Shown here piece by piece: positions 15,390 through 25,464 of a stretch of 64,000 nucleotides of DNA. Origin of the DNA: an uncultured Pontibacter sp. (GTDB lineage Bacteria; Bacteroidota; Bacteroidia; Cytophagales; Hymenobacteraceae); contig NZ_CANLZM010000008.1 in assembly GCF_947495565.1 (NCBI RefSeq), positions 1 to 64,000 on the forward strand, given 5' to 3'. The position numbers and the translations under genes were made by a program. The number at the start of each line of letters is the position of its first letter. Within the stretch, counting starts at the first letter, position 1. The notes under the pieces are model-generated. The model was not told the origin of the DNA and did not search any database. It saw only the letters and a program-made list of their open reading frames with translations.

Positions 15390-17051
15390 ATGAAACGCAT
15401 ACTTGGTGCCTTTGCCCTTTTGCTTGCCGCTTTTGCAGCGCAGGCGCAGGATGTATACATGCCTTATGATCGTGACACGTATCATCTCGTGGACCGTTAC
15501 CAGATAAAGTTTGGCAGCCAGGTGCCGGAAATGCATACAGCCGTTCGGCCTTACGGCCGGGCCGAGGTGGCAGAACTTGCCGAGATTAGCGCCCGCAACA
15601 CCATCTCCCGCGCTGATGAGTTTAACACGGCTTACCTGCTCAACGACAACTGGAACTACACTAACCAGGCCCAAAACGAAAGCCGCAAGCCTTTCCTCCA
15701 GCACTTTTACCGCAACAAATCGGACTTATACCATGTGGATACTGAAGACTTTGTGCTGCGCGTAAACCCAGTTATTCATTTTGAATTAGGGCTGGATAGT
15801 GAGTCTGATGGCGCGCGTTACGTAAACACGCGCGGTGTGCAGCTGGAGGGAAGTATAGACGAACGCTTCGGCTTCTATGCTTTTGTGGGCGAAAACCAGG
15901 TACGTTACCCGGAATACGTAAACCGCCGCATCCGCCGCGATGGCGTAGTACCGCACGAAACCATGTGGAAGAACTTTAAAGATGGTGGCTACGACTTTAT
16001 AACCGCACGCGGCTACCTGAACTACGCCCTGAGCAAGCACGTGGAAGTACAGCTAGGGCACGACCGGCATTTTATAGGCGATGGTTACCGCTCCTTGCTT
16101 TACTCCAACTATGCTCCGCCGGCCTTCTTCTTCAAGCTCAACACCAAAGTATGGAAGCTGCACTACATGAACCTCTTCCAGGAGCTGATCTCACAGTTTA
16201 ACCGCAGAGATGAACTCTTGCCTAAAAAGTACATGGCCATGCACCGCCTGGGCGTTAACATCACCGATAATTTTAACTTCGGATTATACGAGCAGGTAAT
16301 TTTTGCGCGTGGCAAAGGCCGGTTCGAGCTGCAGTACCTGAACCCGGTGATCTTCTACCGCAGCGTAGAGCACGGCCTCGGCAGCCCAGATAATGTGTTG
16401 CTGGGCGGCGATTTCCGCTGGAACATCCTGAACCGTGTGCAACTGTACGGCCAAATAGCGTTGGATGAGTTTGTGCTGGACGAGGTGAAGTCCGGTGACG
16501 GCTGGTGGGGCAATAAGTTCGGTGGCCAGATTGGCGCTAAGTATATTGACGCATTCGGTGTAGCTAACCTGGACCTACAGGGCGAGGTAAACGCTATTCG
16601 GCCGTACACTTACCAGTACGAGGATGAATTCTCTAACTTCCAGCATTACCGCCAGCCGCTGGCGCACCCAATCGGGGCTAACCTAGTGGAGCTGATAGGC
16701 ATTGTGCGTTACCAACCAATACCGCGTCTCCACCTTACAGCCAAAGCCATTGCCACACAGTATGGCCAGGATGTGGTCACGGCCACCGATACGCTAAACT
16801 ATGGCAACAACGTACTGCTCTCCTACCTCGACCGCGTATCTACCTACGGAAACGAGATTGGCCAGGGCGTTAAGACTAACCAGGTACACTTAGACCTATC
16901 AGCAACTTTTCAGCTGCGCCACAACGTTTTCCTGGACCTGAAGCAGATTGTGCGGCGAGCTGAGGCAGCAGGCGAGGCACCAGACTACAACACATCTTTT
17001 ACCTCCTTCGCCTTCCGCTGGAATATTGCGCAAAGGCTGCACGAATTTTAA
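15390..17051 (+). CDS. Wzi-like capsule assembly outer membrane protein
   Basis: A 553-residue secreted protein with a signal peptide (about 1-19, ending AQAQ) and a long beta-rich body resembling the Wzi-family barrels common in Bacteroidetes. Visible segments include QLGHDRHFIGDGYRSLLYSN, YLNPVIFYRSVEHGLGSPDN and LFLDLKQIV-type strands. In capsule-forming bacteria Wzi anchors polysaccharide at the outer membrane; here the substrate is unknown and there is no capsule cluster nearby, apart from an ABC exporter and gmhA downstream. The start gives a clean signal peptide. Confidence 0.7.
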   Translation: MKRILGAFALLLAAFAAQAQDVYMPYDRDTYHLVDRYQIKFGSQVPEMHTAVRPYGRAEVAELAEISARNTISRADEFNTAYLLNDNWNYTNQAQNESRKPFLQHFYRNKSDLYHVDTEDFVLRVNPVIHFELGLDSESDGARYVNTRGVQLEGSIDERFGFYAFVGENQVRYPEYVNRRIRRDGVVPHETMWKNFKDGGYDFITARGYLNYALSKHVEVQLGHDRHFIGDGYRSLLYSNYAPPAFFFKLNTKVWKLHYMNLFQELISQFNRRDELLPKKYMAMHRLGVNITDNFNFGLYEQVIFARGKGRFELQYLNPVIFYRSVEHGLGSPDNVLLGGDFRWNILNRVQLYGQIALDEFVLDEVKSGDGWWGNKFGGQIGAKYIDAFGVANLDLQGEVNAIRPYTYQYEDEFSNFQHYRQPLAHPIGANLVELIGIVRYQPIPRLHLTAKAIATQYGQDVVTATDTLNYGNNVLLSYLDRVSTYGNEIGQGVKTNQVHLDLSATFQLRHNVFLDLKQIVRRAEAAGEAPDYNTSFTSFAFRWNIAQRLHEF

Positions 17052-17125
17052 GATGAAAGTATAGACGAATTTGAAAAGGTAGGAGGGTAACTTTCTACCT
17101 TTTTACCTTTCTACCTTTTATTAAG

Positions 17126-17133
17126 TATCTTTG
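17126..17133 (+). promoter_or_regulatory. -7 box ahead of the ABC exporter gene
   Basis: TATCTTTG fits TAnnTTTG. No TTG at 19-22 bp upstream; instead there is a direct-repeat stretch of TTTCTACCTTT units. Confidence 0.4.
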
Positions 17134-17280
17134 CAGCGGCTTGAGCACCTAACGCTTTAACAGCCATAGTATAAACATTTTAAACACTGACCTGTGGTTG
17201 CCAAGTGTAGCAGCCACACCTGTTGCCGGAGTGCGGAGAAGGCTTGTGCAGAAGAAGCGGCCGGCAACCCCAACCATACC

Positions 17281-19119
17281 ATGAAGACCTACCTTCGCAT
17301 ACTTCAGTTTGCCAAACCCTACAGCCGGTTTGTGCCGCTTTATACCATTTATACTTTCCTGGGCATCATCTTCGGCCTCTTCAACTTTACGCTGATCATC
17401 CCGCTGCTAAACGTGCTGTTTGGGGAGGTTGGGCAGGAAGAAGCTGTTGCAATGGCTGCCACCCGGCCGGAGTTTGCGCTCGACATCGAATTCTTTAAAG
17501 ACTTTTTCAATTACCATTTCGGGCAGATTATACTGCAGGAAGGGCGCGAGGGAGCATTGCTGTTTGTTTGTATCATGGTGATTATTTCCGTGTTTCTGGC
17601 AAACCTGTTCCGTTACCTGGCCTTCCGGATTGTGGGTGCATTGCGTGCGCACGTAGTACGCAACATGCGCCAGACGGTATATAAACGCGTAACTGAGCTG
17701 CACCTGGGCTACTTCAGCAACGAGCGCAAAGGCGACCTGATGACGCGCCTGACCGTTGATATTCAAGAGATAGAGAGCTCGGTAGTGAGCACACTGACGG
17801 TGGTAATACGTGAGCCGATCTCCATCATCGCCTTTTTCATACTTCTCTTTAACATGTCGGTGGAGCTGACGCTGTTTTCGCTCATACTTTTGCCTATATC
17901 AGGCGGCATTATCGCTGGTATCTCAAAGCGCCTGAAGCGGAAGGCAAAAGAAGGCCAAAACTCCCTCAGTTTTATACTTACTATTATTGATGAGACCCTG
18001 AGCGGCATGCGTGTGGTGAAGGCTTTCAACGCTGAGCCGTTTATACTTAGCAAGTTCCAGGACCAGAATAGCCGCTATGCCCGCATTCAGCGCTCGATTG
18101 CCAATAAGCGTGATCTTGCTTCTCCGCTGTCGGAGTTTTTGGGTGTGTCGGTGGTGGCGGGGCTGCTGCTATACGGCGGCACGTTGGTGCTCAACCAAGA
18201 GTCTGATCTGTCGGCAAGTGAGTTCATCACCTATATTATACTTTTCTCGCAGGTGTTGGTGCCGGCTAAAGCCATGTCGGCGGCCTTCAGCAATATTCAG
18301 CGCGGCCTGGTGTCCGGCGACCGCGTACTGCAGGTGATTGACACAAAACCACAGATCGTGAACAAGCCAAACGCAAAAGTGCTGCCGGCTTTCAGACACG
18401 AGATTGAGTTCCGCGACGTGGCCTTTGCCTATGGCAACAAACCAGTGCTGCAGGATATCAACTTCCATATCAAGAAAGGTAAAACAGTGGCGCTGGTAGG
18501 CCCATCTGGTGGCGGCAAATCCACGCTAGCCGACCTGCTGCCGCGTTTCTATGACCCAACCGGTGGTGCTATTTTGATAGATGGCCACGACATCAGGGAT
18601 TATACCATAGAGTCGGTGCGGGCACAGATTGGGGTGGTAACGCAAGAATCTATACTTTTCAACGATACCATCTTCAATAACATCGCCTTTAATAAAACTG
18701 ATGCCACGGAAGAAGAAGTAATTGCCGCCGCCAGAATAGCCAATGCGCACGAGTTTATCATCAACGCTGAAAATGGCTACCAGACCATGATCGGCGACCG
18801 GGGTGGCAAACTTTCCGGGGGCCAGCGCCAGCGCCTCAGTATTGCCAGGGCTATACTTCAAAATCCGCCTATACTTATTCTGGACGAAGCTACCTCGGCT
18901 CTGGACACAGAATCAGAGAAGCTGGTGCAGGAAGCCCTGACCAACCTGATGCAGAACCGCACCTCTGTTGTGATTGCACATAGGTTAAGTACTATTCAGC
19001 ATGCGGATGAAATATTAGTGTTGCAGAAGGGCAGAATAGTGGAACGAGGTACGCACGACGAGCTACTGGAGCATTCCGGTTTGTACGCAAAGCTGACGCA
19101 GATGCAGCTCACTGCATAA
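17281..19119 (+). CDS. ABC transporter, MsbA-like lipid/drug exporter
   Basis: A half-size exporter with fused membrane and ATPase domains, 612 residues. The membrane domain (about 1-330) shows several hydrophobic segments (YTIYTFLGIIFGLFNFTLII at the start). The nucleotide-binding domain shows Walker A GPSGGGKST, signature LSGGQRQRLSIARAIL, Walker B ILILDEATSALD and the His switch IAHR. The reading frame is open upstream to a GTG at 17194, but that extension is Cys-rich and unlike the family; the ATG at 17281 gives the usual MKTYLRILQFAKPY start. Substrate could be lipid A precursor or a drug; the neighbouring gmhA slightly favours envelope lipids. Confidence 0.92.
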   Translation: MKTYLRILQFAKPYSRFVPLYTIYTFLGIIFGLFNFTLIIPLLNVLFGEVGQEEAVAMAATRPEFALDIEFFKDFFNYHFGQIILQEGREGALLFVCIMVIISVFLANLFRYLAFRIVGALRAHVVRNMRQTVYKRVTELHLGYFSNERKGDLMTRLTVDIQEIESSVVSTLTVVIREPISIIAFFILLFNMSVELTLFSLILLPISGGIIAGISKRLKRKAKEGQNSLSFILTIIDETLSGMRVVKAFNAEPFILSKFQDQNSRYARIQRSIANKRDLASPLSEFLGVSVVAGLLLYGGTLVLNQESDLSASEFITYIILFSQVLVPAKAMSAAFSNIQRGLVSGDRVLQVIDTKPQIVNKPNAKVLPAFRHEIEFRDVAFAYGNKPVLQDINFHIKKGKTVALVGPSGGGKSTLADLLPRFYDPTGGAILIDGHDIRDYTIESVRAQIGVVTQESILFNDTIFNNIAFNKTDATEEEVIAAARIANAHEFIINAENGYQTMIGDRGGKLSGGQRQRLSIARAILQNPPILILDEATSALDTESEKLVQEALTNLMQNRTSVVIAHRLSTIQHADEILVLQKGRIVERGTHDELLEHSGLYAKLTQMQLTA

Positions 19120-19247
19120 ACCAAATTTGCACTGCAGCAGTTGCTTTATTGCTTTAGAAGCAAATTACCAGCACAACAAGTATTGCTAATACTATTTTTT
19201 TACTAATTTTAGCAAAACAGTTGTTGCACCTAAATTGCTAAATAAGC

Positions 19248-19589
19248 ATGAAAGCTCTAAAAGCGTTACTTGATGTACTTGTGTTCTGTTATATTATATT
19301 CACGGTACTGCTCCTGGCCGGAGCAATAGATGAAAATGCTATTTTGAACACAACTATAGAAGATGAGGCTCTAACGCTTTACAAAGGACTGGTGGCTGTA
19401 GGCGGTGTGGTGATGCTGGCCAGAGTATTGCTGAGCAACGTTTACGTAGCCGACCTGGAGCATGAAAAGTATCGTGCAGAATTAAAGATAAACAACCTGA
19501 AGGCCACACTATACGAAAAGCGCCAGGCGTTCAGGAGCAACAACTATAAAGAGGCTTTCGCTGAAGAACAACAGGCAGAGGTCGCGTAA
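19248..19589 (+). CDS. hypothetical membrane protein
   Basis: A 113-residue protein with two hydrophobic segments (about 7-26 and 47-63) followed by a charged helical tail (about 70-113) with coiled-coil-like spacing. Family not recognised. It ends 8 bp before gmhA, so the two are probably one transcript. This suggests, but does not show, an envelope role. Confidence 0.72.
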   Translation: MKALKALLDVLVFCYIIFTVLLLAGAIDENAILNTTIEDEALTLYKGLVAVGGVVMLARVLLSNVYVADLEHEKYRAELKINNLKATLYEKRQAFRSNNYKEAFAEEQQAEVA

Positions 19590-19597
19590 AAAAACAC

Positions 19598-20173
19598 ATG
19601 ACATCAACTACCATACTTGCAGAACTAACGCAGGCACAGGAAGTGCTTACTGCGTTTCTGTCTGATGCGAAAAACATCGCATCCATTGAGCTGGCCGCCG
19701 ACACAATGGCCGAATCTATTAAATACGGAGGAAAAATTCTGAGCTGCGGCAACGGCGGCTCTATGTGCGATGCCATGCACTTTGCCGAAGAACTGACCGG
19801 CCGCTACCGCGATAACCGCAAGGCTATTCCTGCTATCTCTATTTCTGATGCAAGCCACATGAGCTGCGTGGGCAACGATTATGGCTATGAGTTCGTCTTC
19901 TCGCGCTACCTGGAGGCACTTGGCAATAACGGTGACGTTTTGTTAGCAATCAGCACCAGCGGCAACTCCGGTAACGTAATTAAGGCAGCCGAAACAGCAA
20001 AAGCTAAAGGCGTGAAAGTAGTTGGCCTTACCGGCAAAGATGGCGGCAAGTTAGCCCCGCTCTGCGATGTAGAGATACGCGTGCCGCACTTTGGCTACGC
20101 AGACCGTGTACAGGAAATCCACATTAAAGTAATACACATACTCATACTTTTGCTGGAGCAGAAGCTGACTTAG
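19598..20173 (+). CDS. gmhA: phosphoheptose isomerase
   Basis: GmhA converts sedoheptulose 7-phosphate to glycero-manno-heptose 7-phosphate, the first step of the heptose branch of LPS core synthesis. The 191-residue SIS-domain protein shows [21 protein letters not shown] (about 48-68), [10 protein letters not shown] and the C-terminal [13 protein letters not shown] with the His/Gln active-site residues of the family. Length is right. It follows a small membrane protein and ends in a shared terminator with the convergent histidine kinase gene. Confidence 0.92.
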   Translation: MTSTTILAELTQAQEVLTAFLSDAKNIASIELAADTMAESIKYGGKILSCGNGGSMCDAMHFAEELTGRYRDNRKAIPAISISDASHMSCVGNDYGYEFVFSRYLEALGNNGDVLLAISTSGNSGNVIKAAETAKAKGVKVVGLTGKDGGKLAPLCDVEIRVPHFGYADRVQEIHIKVIHILILLLEQKLT

Positions 20174-20191
20174 GATACTCCATCTTAATAG

Positions 20192-20230
20192 CACAAAAAA
20201 GGCTGAAGCAGATGCTTCGGCCTTTTTTGT
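20192..20230. terminator. bidirectional terminator between gmhA and the kinase gene
   Basis: Arms AAAAAAGGC-GAAGC and GCTTCGGCCTTTTTT with A and T runs at the ends. Confidence 0.8.
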
Positions 20231-20249
20231 GGGTATGTTCGGGTCGCCG

Positions 20250-22433
20250 CTACATCGGCAAGTACACATCTATGGTAGTGCCTCTGCCAAGCTCGCTGGC
20301 AACTTCTATACGCCCGTTTGCATTTTCTATGATACGTTTCACGATGTATAAGCCTACCCCAGATCCTTCTACGTGGTCGTGGAGGCGCTTGAACATACTG
20401 AACAGTTGCTCCTTGTAATTCATATCAACGCCAAGGCCATTATCCTCCACCCGCAGCCTTACATGGTGAGGCAGTTTGGCAGTACTTATTTTAACCTCCG
20501 CAGGCCTGTCCGGCGACCTATACTTGATGGCATTGCTCACTAAGTTATATAGTACGCTACGCAAATTTTTATGAGAGAACTGCATGCTCTCCACCTCAGA
20601 AAAATCTTTCTGTATTGTGGCGCCTTCTCTTTTAATCAGTTCGCTTATACTTTCTTTCACCTCCTCCAGCAGCTCATCTAGGTCTATTTTTTCAGAGGAG
20701 TCTTCTTCTATGTTGCGTTGGATCTTGGATATGTCTGTCAGGTCTTCGATGGTTTTCTTGAAGCGCATCACTGCTTTATCCATCATCTTTAAAAGAGGCT
20801 TTACACTTCCGACCGGTGTCTCCAGTTCCTCTTCCAGCGCCTGCAGCAGGCCTTCCAGGTTAAGTATAGGAGCACGTAAGTCGTGCGAGGCTGTATAAAT
20901 AAAGTTGTCCAGATCTGCATTGGTGCGGGTAAGCTCCAGGTTTTTTTGGCTTAGCTCTACATTGGCCTCCTTAAGCTGATCCTGCGCCTGCGCCAGATGC
21001 TCTGTCATCATCCGCTGCTCATGTATATCGGTGCTGGTGCCAAACCACTTTTTCACCTCTCCGGTACGGTCACGCAGCGGGAGAGCCCTTACCAGATGCC
21101 AGCGGTAACCTCCGTTGCGCCTCATCCGGAACTGCGTTTCATAGTCTATTCCGTTTAAGTACGAGTTGGCCCAAACCTTGATAACTGATTCCTTATCATC
21201 AGGATGCACTACACTCATCCAACTATTTCCAAGACCAAGCTCTTTATCCTGGCCGGCATACTCCTGTACCCAACGTGCATTCAGGTAGTCGAGTTCTCCG
21301 TCTGGGTTGGCAGTCCAGGCAATTTGCGGCATGGCTTCCAGCAGCATCTTAAACTTTTCGGAGCTTTCCACAATATCCTGCTGCGCCTTTTTCTCACGGG
21401 TAGTGTCTCGAACCTCAATTACGGTGCCTACCGGCACGCCATTTTCTTTTATTGGGCTGGCTGCACACGATACCGGGAAGAAGGTGCCATCTTTTCGAAT
21501 AAATACATCCTCATGGGCTCGAACTGAGTTGTCCTGCGGCAGCGCACGGTCTATAGGGCATTCCGACATAGGATAGTGAGTACCGTCAGGGTGCGTATGG
21601 TGGATAAGGTCGTGCAGCGGCTTTCCCCTCACCTCCTCCAAAGTAAAACCGATCATGGCTACCGCAGCAGGATTCATAAAGGTGCAAAAGCCTTTCTCAT
21701 CCATCATAAACATAGCAGCAGTGGCATTGTCTGTGATCGTTTTGGTGATGCGGTTTTGATACTCCAGTTCGGCAGTACGTTGCTGCACCCGTTTGTCCAA
21801 ATCCTGGTTTAGGTTAAGCAGTTCGCTGTTGGCGTGCCGCAGGCTGCTTTCTAAAGCCGTGCGTTCGTTCAGCAGCTGCTTCCACTCTATTGCCGTACCA
21901 GCAAGGCCAGCGGCCAATTCCAACAGCTCTACTTCGTCTTGGGTAGGTTTTTTAAAGTTGGCATAATACATGGCAAAAGTCCCGAGCACCTTTTTTCTAT
22001 CAGACGAAAGTATAGGTTCTGACCAACAAGCCCGCAAATCATAGGCTACGGCAAATTGATAAGCGCGCCAGCGCGGATCCTCGGCTATATTCTCCACAAT
22101 TACCCGTTGCTTAGAGTAAGCAGCAGAACCACAAGACCCTACATTTTCTCCTATTCGCAACCCTTCAACTAACTCGCTGTAGGCTTTAGGCAGGCTAGGA
22201 GCACAGATAACATGCAGCGTTTGCGTCTGCTCATTAAGTTCTAGCACAGACCCTTTCATTTCCGGGTAATACGATTGCAGAACATTAATAAGAGACTCCA
22301 GCACCTGTGCCAGCGGTAGCCCCTGCATTAGTTGCTCCCGCACAGTATTTTGCGCCTCATTAAAAATAGCAAGCGCACCTTTTTTGCCAGACGAGGCAAC
22401 AGGCACAGCTGTGTCTTTAGGCTGAATTTGCAT
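20250..22433 (-). CDS. GAF/PAS sensor histidine kinase
   Basis: A soluble sensor kinase, 727 residues. Order: GAF domain (about 20-190, with ICAPSLPKAY and GSCGSAAY), a coiled coil (about 195-235), PAS 1 (about 235-350), PAS 2 with PAC (about 355-480), a second coiled coil, HisKA with the phosphorylated His in FIYTASHDLRAP, and HATPase with N box NLVSNAIKY, DNGLGVD and GSGVGLYIVKRI. No membrane segment, so it senses a cytoplasmic signal. No response regulator lies next to it, making it an orphan. Its ligand is unknown. Confidence 0.92.
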   Translation of the reverse strand: MQIQPKDTAVPVASSGKKGALAIFNEAQNTVREQLMQGLPLAQVLESLINVLQSYYPEMKGSVLELNEQTQTLHVICAPSLPKAYSELVEGLRIGENVGSCGSAAYSKQRVIVENIAEDPRWRAYQFAVAYDLRACWSEPILSSDRKKVLGTFAMYYANFKKPTQDEVELLELAAGLAGTAIEWKQLLNERTALESSLRHANSELLNLNQDLDKRVQQRTAELEYQNRITKTITDNATAAMFMMDEKGFCTFMNPAAVAMIGFTLEEVRGKPLHDLIHHTHPDGTHYPMSECPIDRALPQDNSVRAHEDVFIRKDGTFFPVSCAASPIKENGVPVGTVIEVRDTTREKKAQQDIVESSEKFKMLLEAMPQIAWTANPDGELDYLNARWVQEYAGQDKELGLGNSWMSVVHPDDKESVIKVWANSYLNGIDYETQFRMRRNGGYRWHLVRALPLRDRTGEVKKWFGTSTDIHEQRMMTEHLAQAQDQLKEANVELSQKNLELTRTNADLDNFIYTASHDLRAPILNLEGLLQALEEELETPVGSVKPLLKMMDKAVMRFKKTIEDLTDISKIQRNIEEDSSEKIDLDELLEEVKESISELIKREGATIQKDFSEVESMQFSHKNLRSVLYNLVSNAIKYRSPDRPAEVKISTAKLPHHVRLRVEDNGLGVDMNYKEQLFSMFKRLHDHVEGSGVGLYIVKRIIENANGRIEVASELGRGTTIDVYLPM

Positions 22434-22913
22434 GGTAAAAAATTGGAAGAGGTATAAAATGGCTTTCAGGAAGCCTTACAAGTACGCAAATTTATACTAT
22501 ATGTTTGATCCACAGACTCAATTTCTATAAAATAAGTTTCTCTCACACTCACTATTTTGTGCAATTGCAGTATTTTGCTAAGCCAGCTTTTGTTTTCATT
22601 TTAAGCATATCTCGCATGCTTAATAAAAGGCAGCATAAGACTTTGTATACCTGCAAGATACCGCCACTTACTATACTTCTGCAACGCTGAAAATATGTAA
22701 AAAATATATACTAAATCAATGCGATACTAATACTTATCACAGTCAGAGATGGTATTTGTGTGCAAACTTCGGATAGAAAAGCCAGCTGCTGTTACTCGTG
22801 GCTTACGGCTTAATCTGACCTGTACATGCTGCCGATAGTTACCGTACAAGTCAATATGGCCTGCGGCTTATGCTATACTATAAGGCATGGTCATACTTTC
22901 AGCATCTATAATT
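22434..22913. other. intergenic, AT-rich, no feature recognised
   Basis: The stretch between the divergent kinase and lipoprotein genes is AT-rich and contains a few AAGTATA/CATACTT-type words (for example near 22674 and 22890). I see no RNA gene, clear promoter or repeat. Confidence 0.5.
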
Positions 22914-23570
22914 ATGATAAGGAACACGCTATCCATTATATTCTTACTAGTTCTACTCTCCTGCCAAAGTCAGGAAGCCAACAACCAGGCAGCACCAGAT
23001 CCTGCCGCTCAGGATACAATAGCCATTGCACAAGCTCCGCAGCCTGCCCCTCTAGACTCGGCCTATCTAATAGTTCCGGGCAAAAGCATTGGCCAGATAC
23101 AATTAAACATGCCAGCCCGGCAAGTGAACCTTATACTTGGCAAAGCTGATAGCGGAGACGCTGCAATGGGTAAAGCACTATCTTTCTGGCTAAGCAAACA
23201 AGCTACTGGCCAGCCGCAGCACTATGTGGCAGTGTATACAGTTACAGATTTTGGAGGGAAAAAGGACTTGCCCAAAGTACAGCAAGTGCAGGTTACCTCG
23301 CCACAGTTCCAGACAGCCAAGGGCATTGGCACAGGTAAACCGCTATCTGCTATCAGAAAGCATTTCAGTAACATTCGTCCCATAGCTTATTACCAAAACG
23401 CACTACAGCAACAAGTATACATCTACGATGACCAGGAACAGGGAATTGCCTTTGAGGTTGCCTTGCCTGACAGCCTTTGCACTGCTGTAACCATACATCC
23501 GAAAGGGGAAAACATGGCGGATATTTACCTGCCGCTGCACCCTGACATAACCAGGCTTGAGCAGCCGTAA
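22914..23570 (+). CDS. hypothetical lipoprotein
   Basis: A 218-residue protein starting at the ATG 22914, where the sequence MIRNTLSIIFLLVLLSC gives a perfect lipoprotein signal with Cys near residue 17; an upstream Met at 22887 would only add nine residues. After a Gln/Ala/Pro-rich linker comes a domain with GKSIGQIQLNMPARQVNLILG and KGIGTGKPLSAIRKHF, two related segments that look like a duplicated unit. This pattern recalls periplasmic domains of unknown function in Bacteroidetes. Not otherwise recognised. Confidence 0.78.
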   Translation: MIRNTLSIIFLLVLLSCQSQEANNQAAPDPAAQDTIAIAQAPQPAPLDSAYLIVPGKSIGQIQLNMPARQVNLILGKADSGDAAMGKALSFWLSKQATGQPQHYVAVYTVTDFGGKKDLPKVQQVQVTSPQFQTAKGIGTGKPLSAIRKHFSNIRPIAYYQNALQQQVYIYDDQEQGIAFEVALPDSLCTAVTIHPKGENMADIYLPLHPDITRLEQP

Positions 23571-23683
23571 CAACTTCAGCAACTGTTTCTTTAAATATTA
23601 AAGTATAGGGCGGAATCAATTAACAAATTGCATTGTTCCGCATCAAAATCCTCTGAAATTTATATTTCTTACAAGAAGAAAAC

Positions 23684-25222
23684 ATGCTTATCAAAACATT
23701 TGGCAGCGCCGTACAGGGCGTAAATGCCTATACCATTACCGTAGAGGTTAATGTTAGTGCAGGCACAAAATATTTCTTGGTGGGCCTGCCAGACAATGCA
23801 GTTAAGGAAAGCGAGCAGCGCATAGAATCGGCACTGAAGCAGTACGGTTATAAAATACCGAGGCAGAAGATTGTCATCAACATGGCTCCCGCCGATATCC
23901 GCAAAGAGGGCTCCTCTTACGACCTAACCATTGCCATGGGTGTACTTACTGCATCCGGCCAGATTGCTGATAGTAAGGTTGGCCAATACATGATTATGGG
24001 TGAGCTGTCGCTGGACGGCTCCCTCAGACCTATAAAAGGTGTGCTGCCTATTGCCATACAAGCCCGTAAAGAAGGTTTTAAAGGATTTATACTGCCGGCG
24101 CAAAACGCGCAGGAGGCGGCTATTGTCAATAATCTGGATGTGATTGGGGTACATACTATACTGGAGGCAATAGAGTTCTTAGACGGTGCACGCGAAATTG
24201 AGCCGATCGTGATCAACACCCGCGACTTGTTCAGCAGCACTGCCGATCAGTATGCCGCTGATTTTTCGGATGTGCAGGGGCAGGAGAACATAAAACGCGC
24301 CTTAGAAATTGCCGCTGCAGGTGGCCATAACCTAATTATGATCGGACCTCCAGGAGCAGGCAAAACGATGCTGGCCAAAAGGCTGCCGTCTATACTTCCG
24401 CCCCTCTCGATGCACGAGGCGCTGGAAACAACCAAGATACATTCTGTGGCGGGCAAGTTAGGCGAGGCTGCCTCCTTACTCACCACGCGTCCATACCGAT
24501 CACCGCACCATACTATTTCAGATGTGGCTTTAGTGGGAGGCGGTGGCGTGCCGCAGCCCGGCGAAATCTCCCTTTCGCATAATGGCGTGCTGTTTCTGGA
24601 TGAGTTGCCGGAGTTTAAGCGTACGGTGCTGGAGGTAATGCGGCAGCCGCTCGAGGAACGCCGCGTCACCATCTCCCGCGCCAGAACAACTATTGATTTT
24701 CCGGCCAACTTTATGCTGGTGGCAAGTATGAACCCTTGCCCCTGCGGATATTATAACCATCCCGAAAAAGAATGCGTGTGCGGACCAGGCATAGTACAGC
24801 GCTACCTGAACAAAGTAAGCGGCCCGCTGCTGGACCGCATAGACCTGCACGTAGAGGTAACGCCTGTAACTTTTGATGAAATGACGGCTTTGCGTAAAGC
24901 CGAAGATAGCGCCTCGGTGCGTGAGCGCGTGATACAGGCACGCGAGGTGCAGACAAAGCGCTTTACAGATTTGCCCCAGATTCACTCCAACGCCATGATG
25001 CCCTCGCAAATGGTAAAGGAAGTTTGCCAGATTAATGAAGCTGGGCGCAATCTGCTGAAAACTGCCATGGAGCGCCTCGGCCTCTCGGCACGCGCCTATG
25101 ACCGCATCCTGAAAGTGAGCCGCACCATTGCCGACCTGGCCGGAAGTGAAGATATAAAAATTGAACATTTAGCAGAAGCCATTCAGTACCGAAGTCTGGA
25201 CCGCGAAGGCTGGGCTGGCTAA
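23684..25222 (+). CDS. YifB/ComM family Mg-chelatase-like AAA ATPase
   Basis: A 512-residue protein with the N-terminal ChlI-like domain (NVSAGTKYFLVGLPDNAVKE), Walker A GPPGAGKT (about 220), Walker B GVLFLDELPEF and the C-terminal Mg_chelatase domain with MNPCPCGYY. In Vibrio and Haemophilus ComM is a hexameric branch-migration helicase that widens recombination of incoming DNA during natural transformation. Its job in this phylum is not established. Length is normal. It is followed by a terminator at 25267-25299. Confidence 0.92.
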   Translation: MLIKTFGSAVQGVNAYTITVEVNVSAGTKYFLVGLPDNAVKESEQRIESALKQYGYKIPRQKIVINMAPADIRKEGSSYDLTIAMGVLTASGQIADSKVGQYMIMGELSLDGSLRPIKGVLPIAIQARKEGFKGFILPAQNAQEAAIVNNLDVIGVHTILEAIEFLDGAREIEPIVINTRDLFSSTADQYAADFSDVQGQENIKRALEIAAAGGHNLIMIGPPGAGKTMLAKRLPSILPPLSMHEALETTKIHSVAGKLGEAASLLTTRPYRSPHHTISDVALVGGGGVPQPGEISLSHNGVLFLDELPEFKRTVLEVMRQPLEERRVTISRARTTIDFPANFMLVASMNPCPCGYYNHPEKECVCGPGIVQRYLNKVSGPLLDRIDLHVEVTPVTFDEMTALRKAEDSASVRERVIQAREVQTKRFTDLPQIHSNAMMPSQMVKEVCQINEAGRNLLKTAMERLGLSARAYDRILKVSRTIADLAGSEDIKIEHLAEAIQYRSLDREGWAG

Positions 25223-25266
25223 ACACCCCACCACACAACCATTTTATTAACAAACACTTGACATAA

Positions 25267-25299
25267 GCGACAACTAAGTATGGTTGTCGCTCTTTTTTT
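25267..25299 (+). terminator. terminator after the YifB gene
   Basis: Arms GCGACAAC and GTTGTCGC around an 8-base loop, then TCTTTTTTT. Confidence 0.85.
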
Positions 25300-25464
25300 G
25301 CCTATACCGTTGTTGGGCCTCCCTAAATTGTACTCCTCTGTCGCTAAAATCCAAAATCAGAATTATACTTTTCTAAAAACCATGCGTAATAGCTTACGAC
25401 TGTTAACCAAAACACTCATTTAGAGGCTGACAGTGTAGAGTAATTATCACAAAAAAGTAGAGCT

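Noticed and set aside
17194..17280. Upstream GTG extension of the ABC exporter
   Set aside because: The 29 extra residues are Cys-rich and unlike any ABC exporter start; the ATG at 17281 gives the normal N-terminus.
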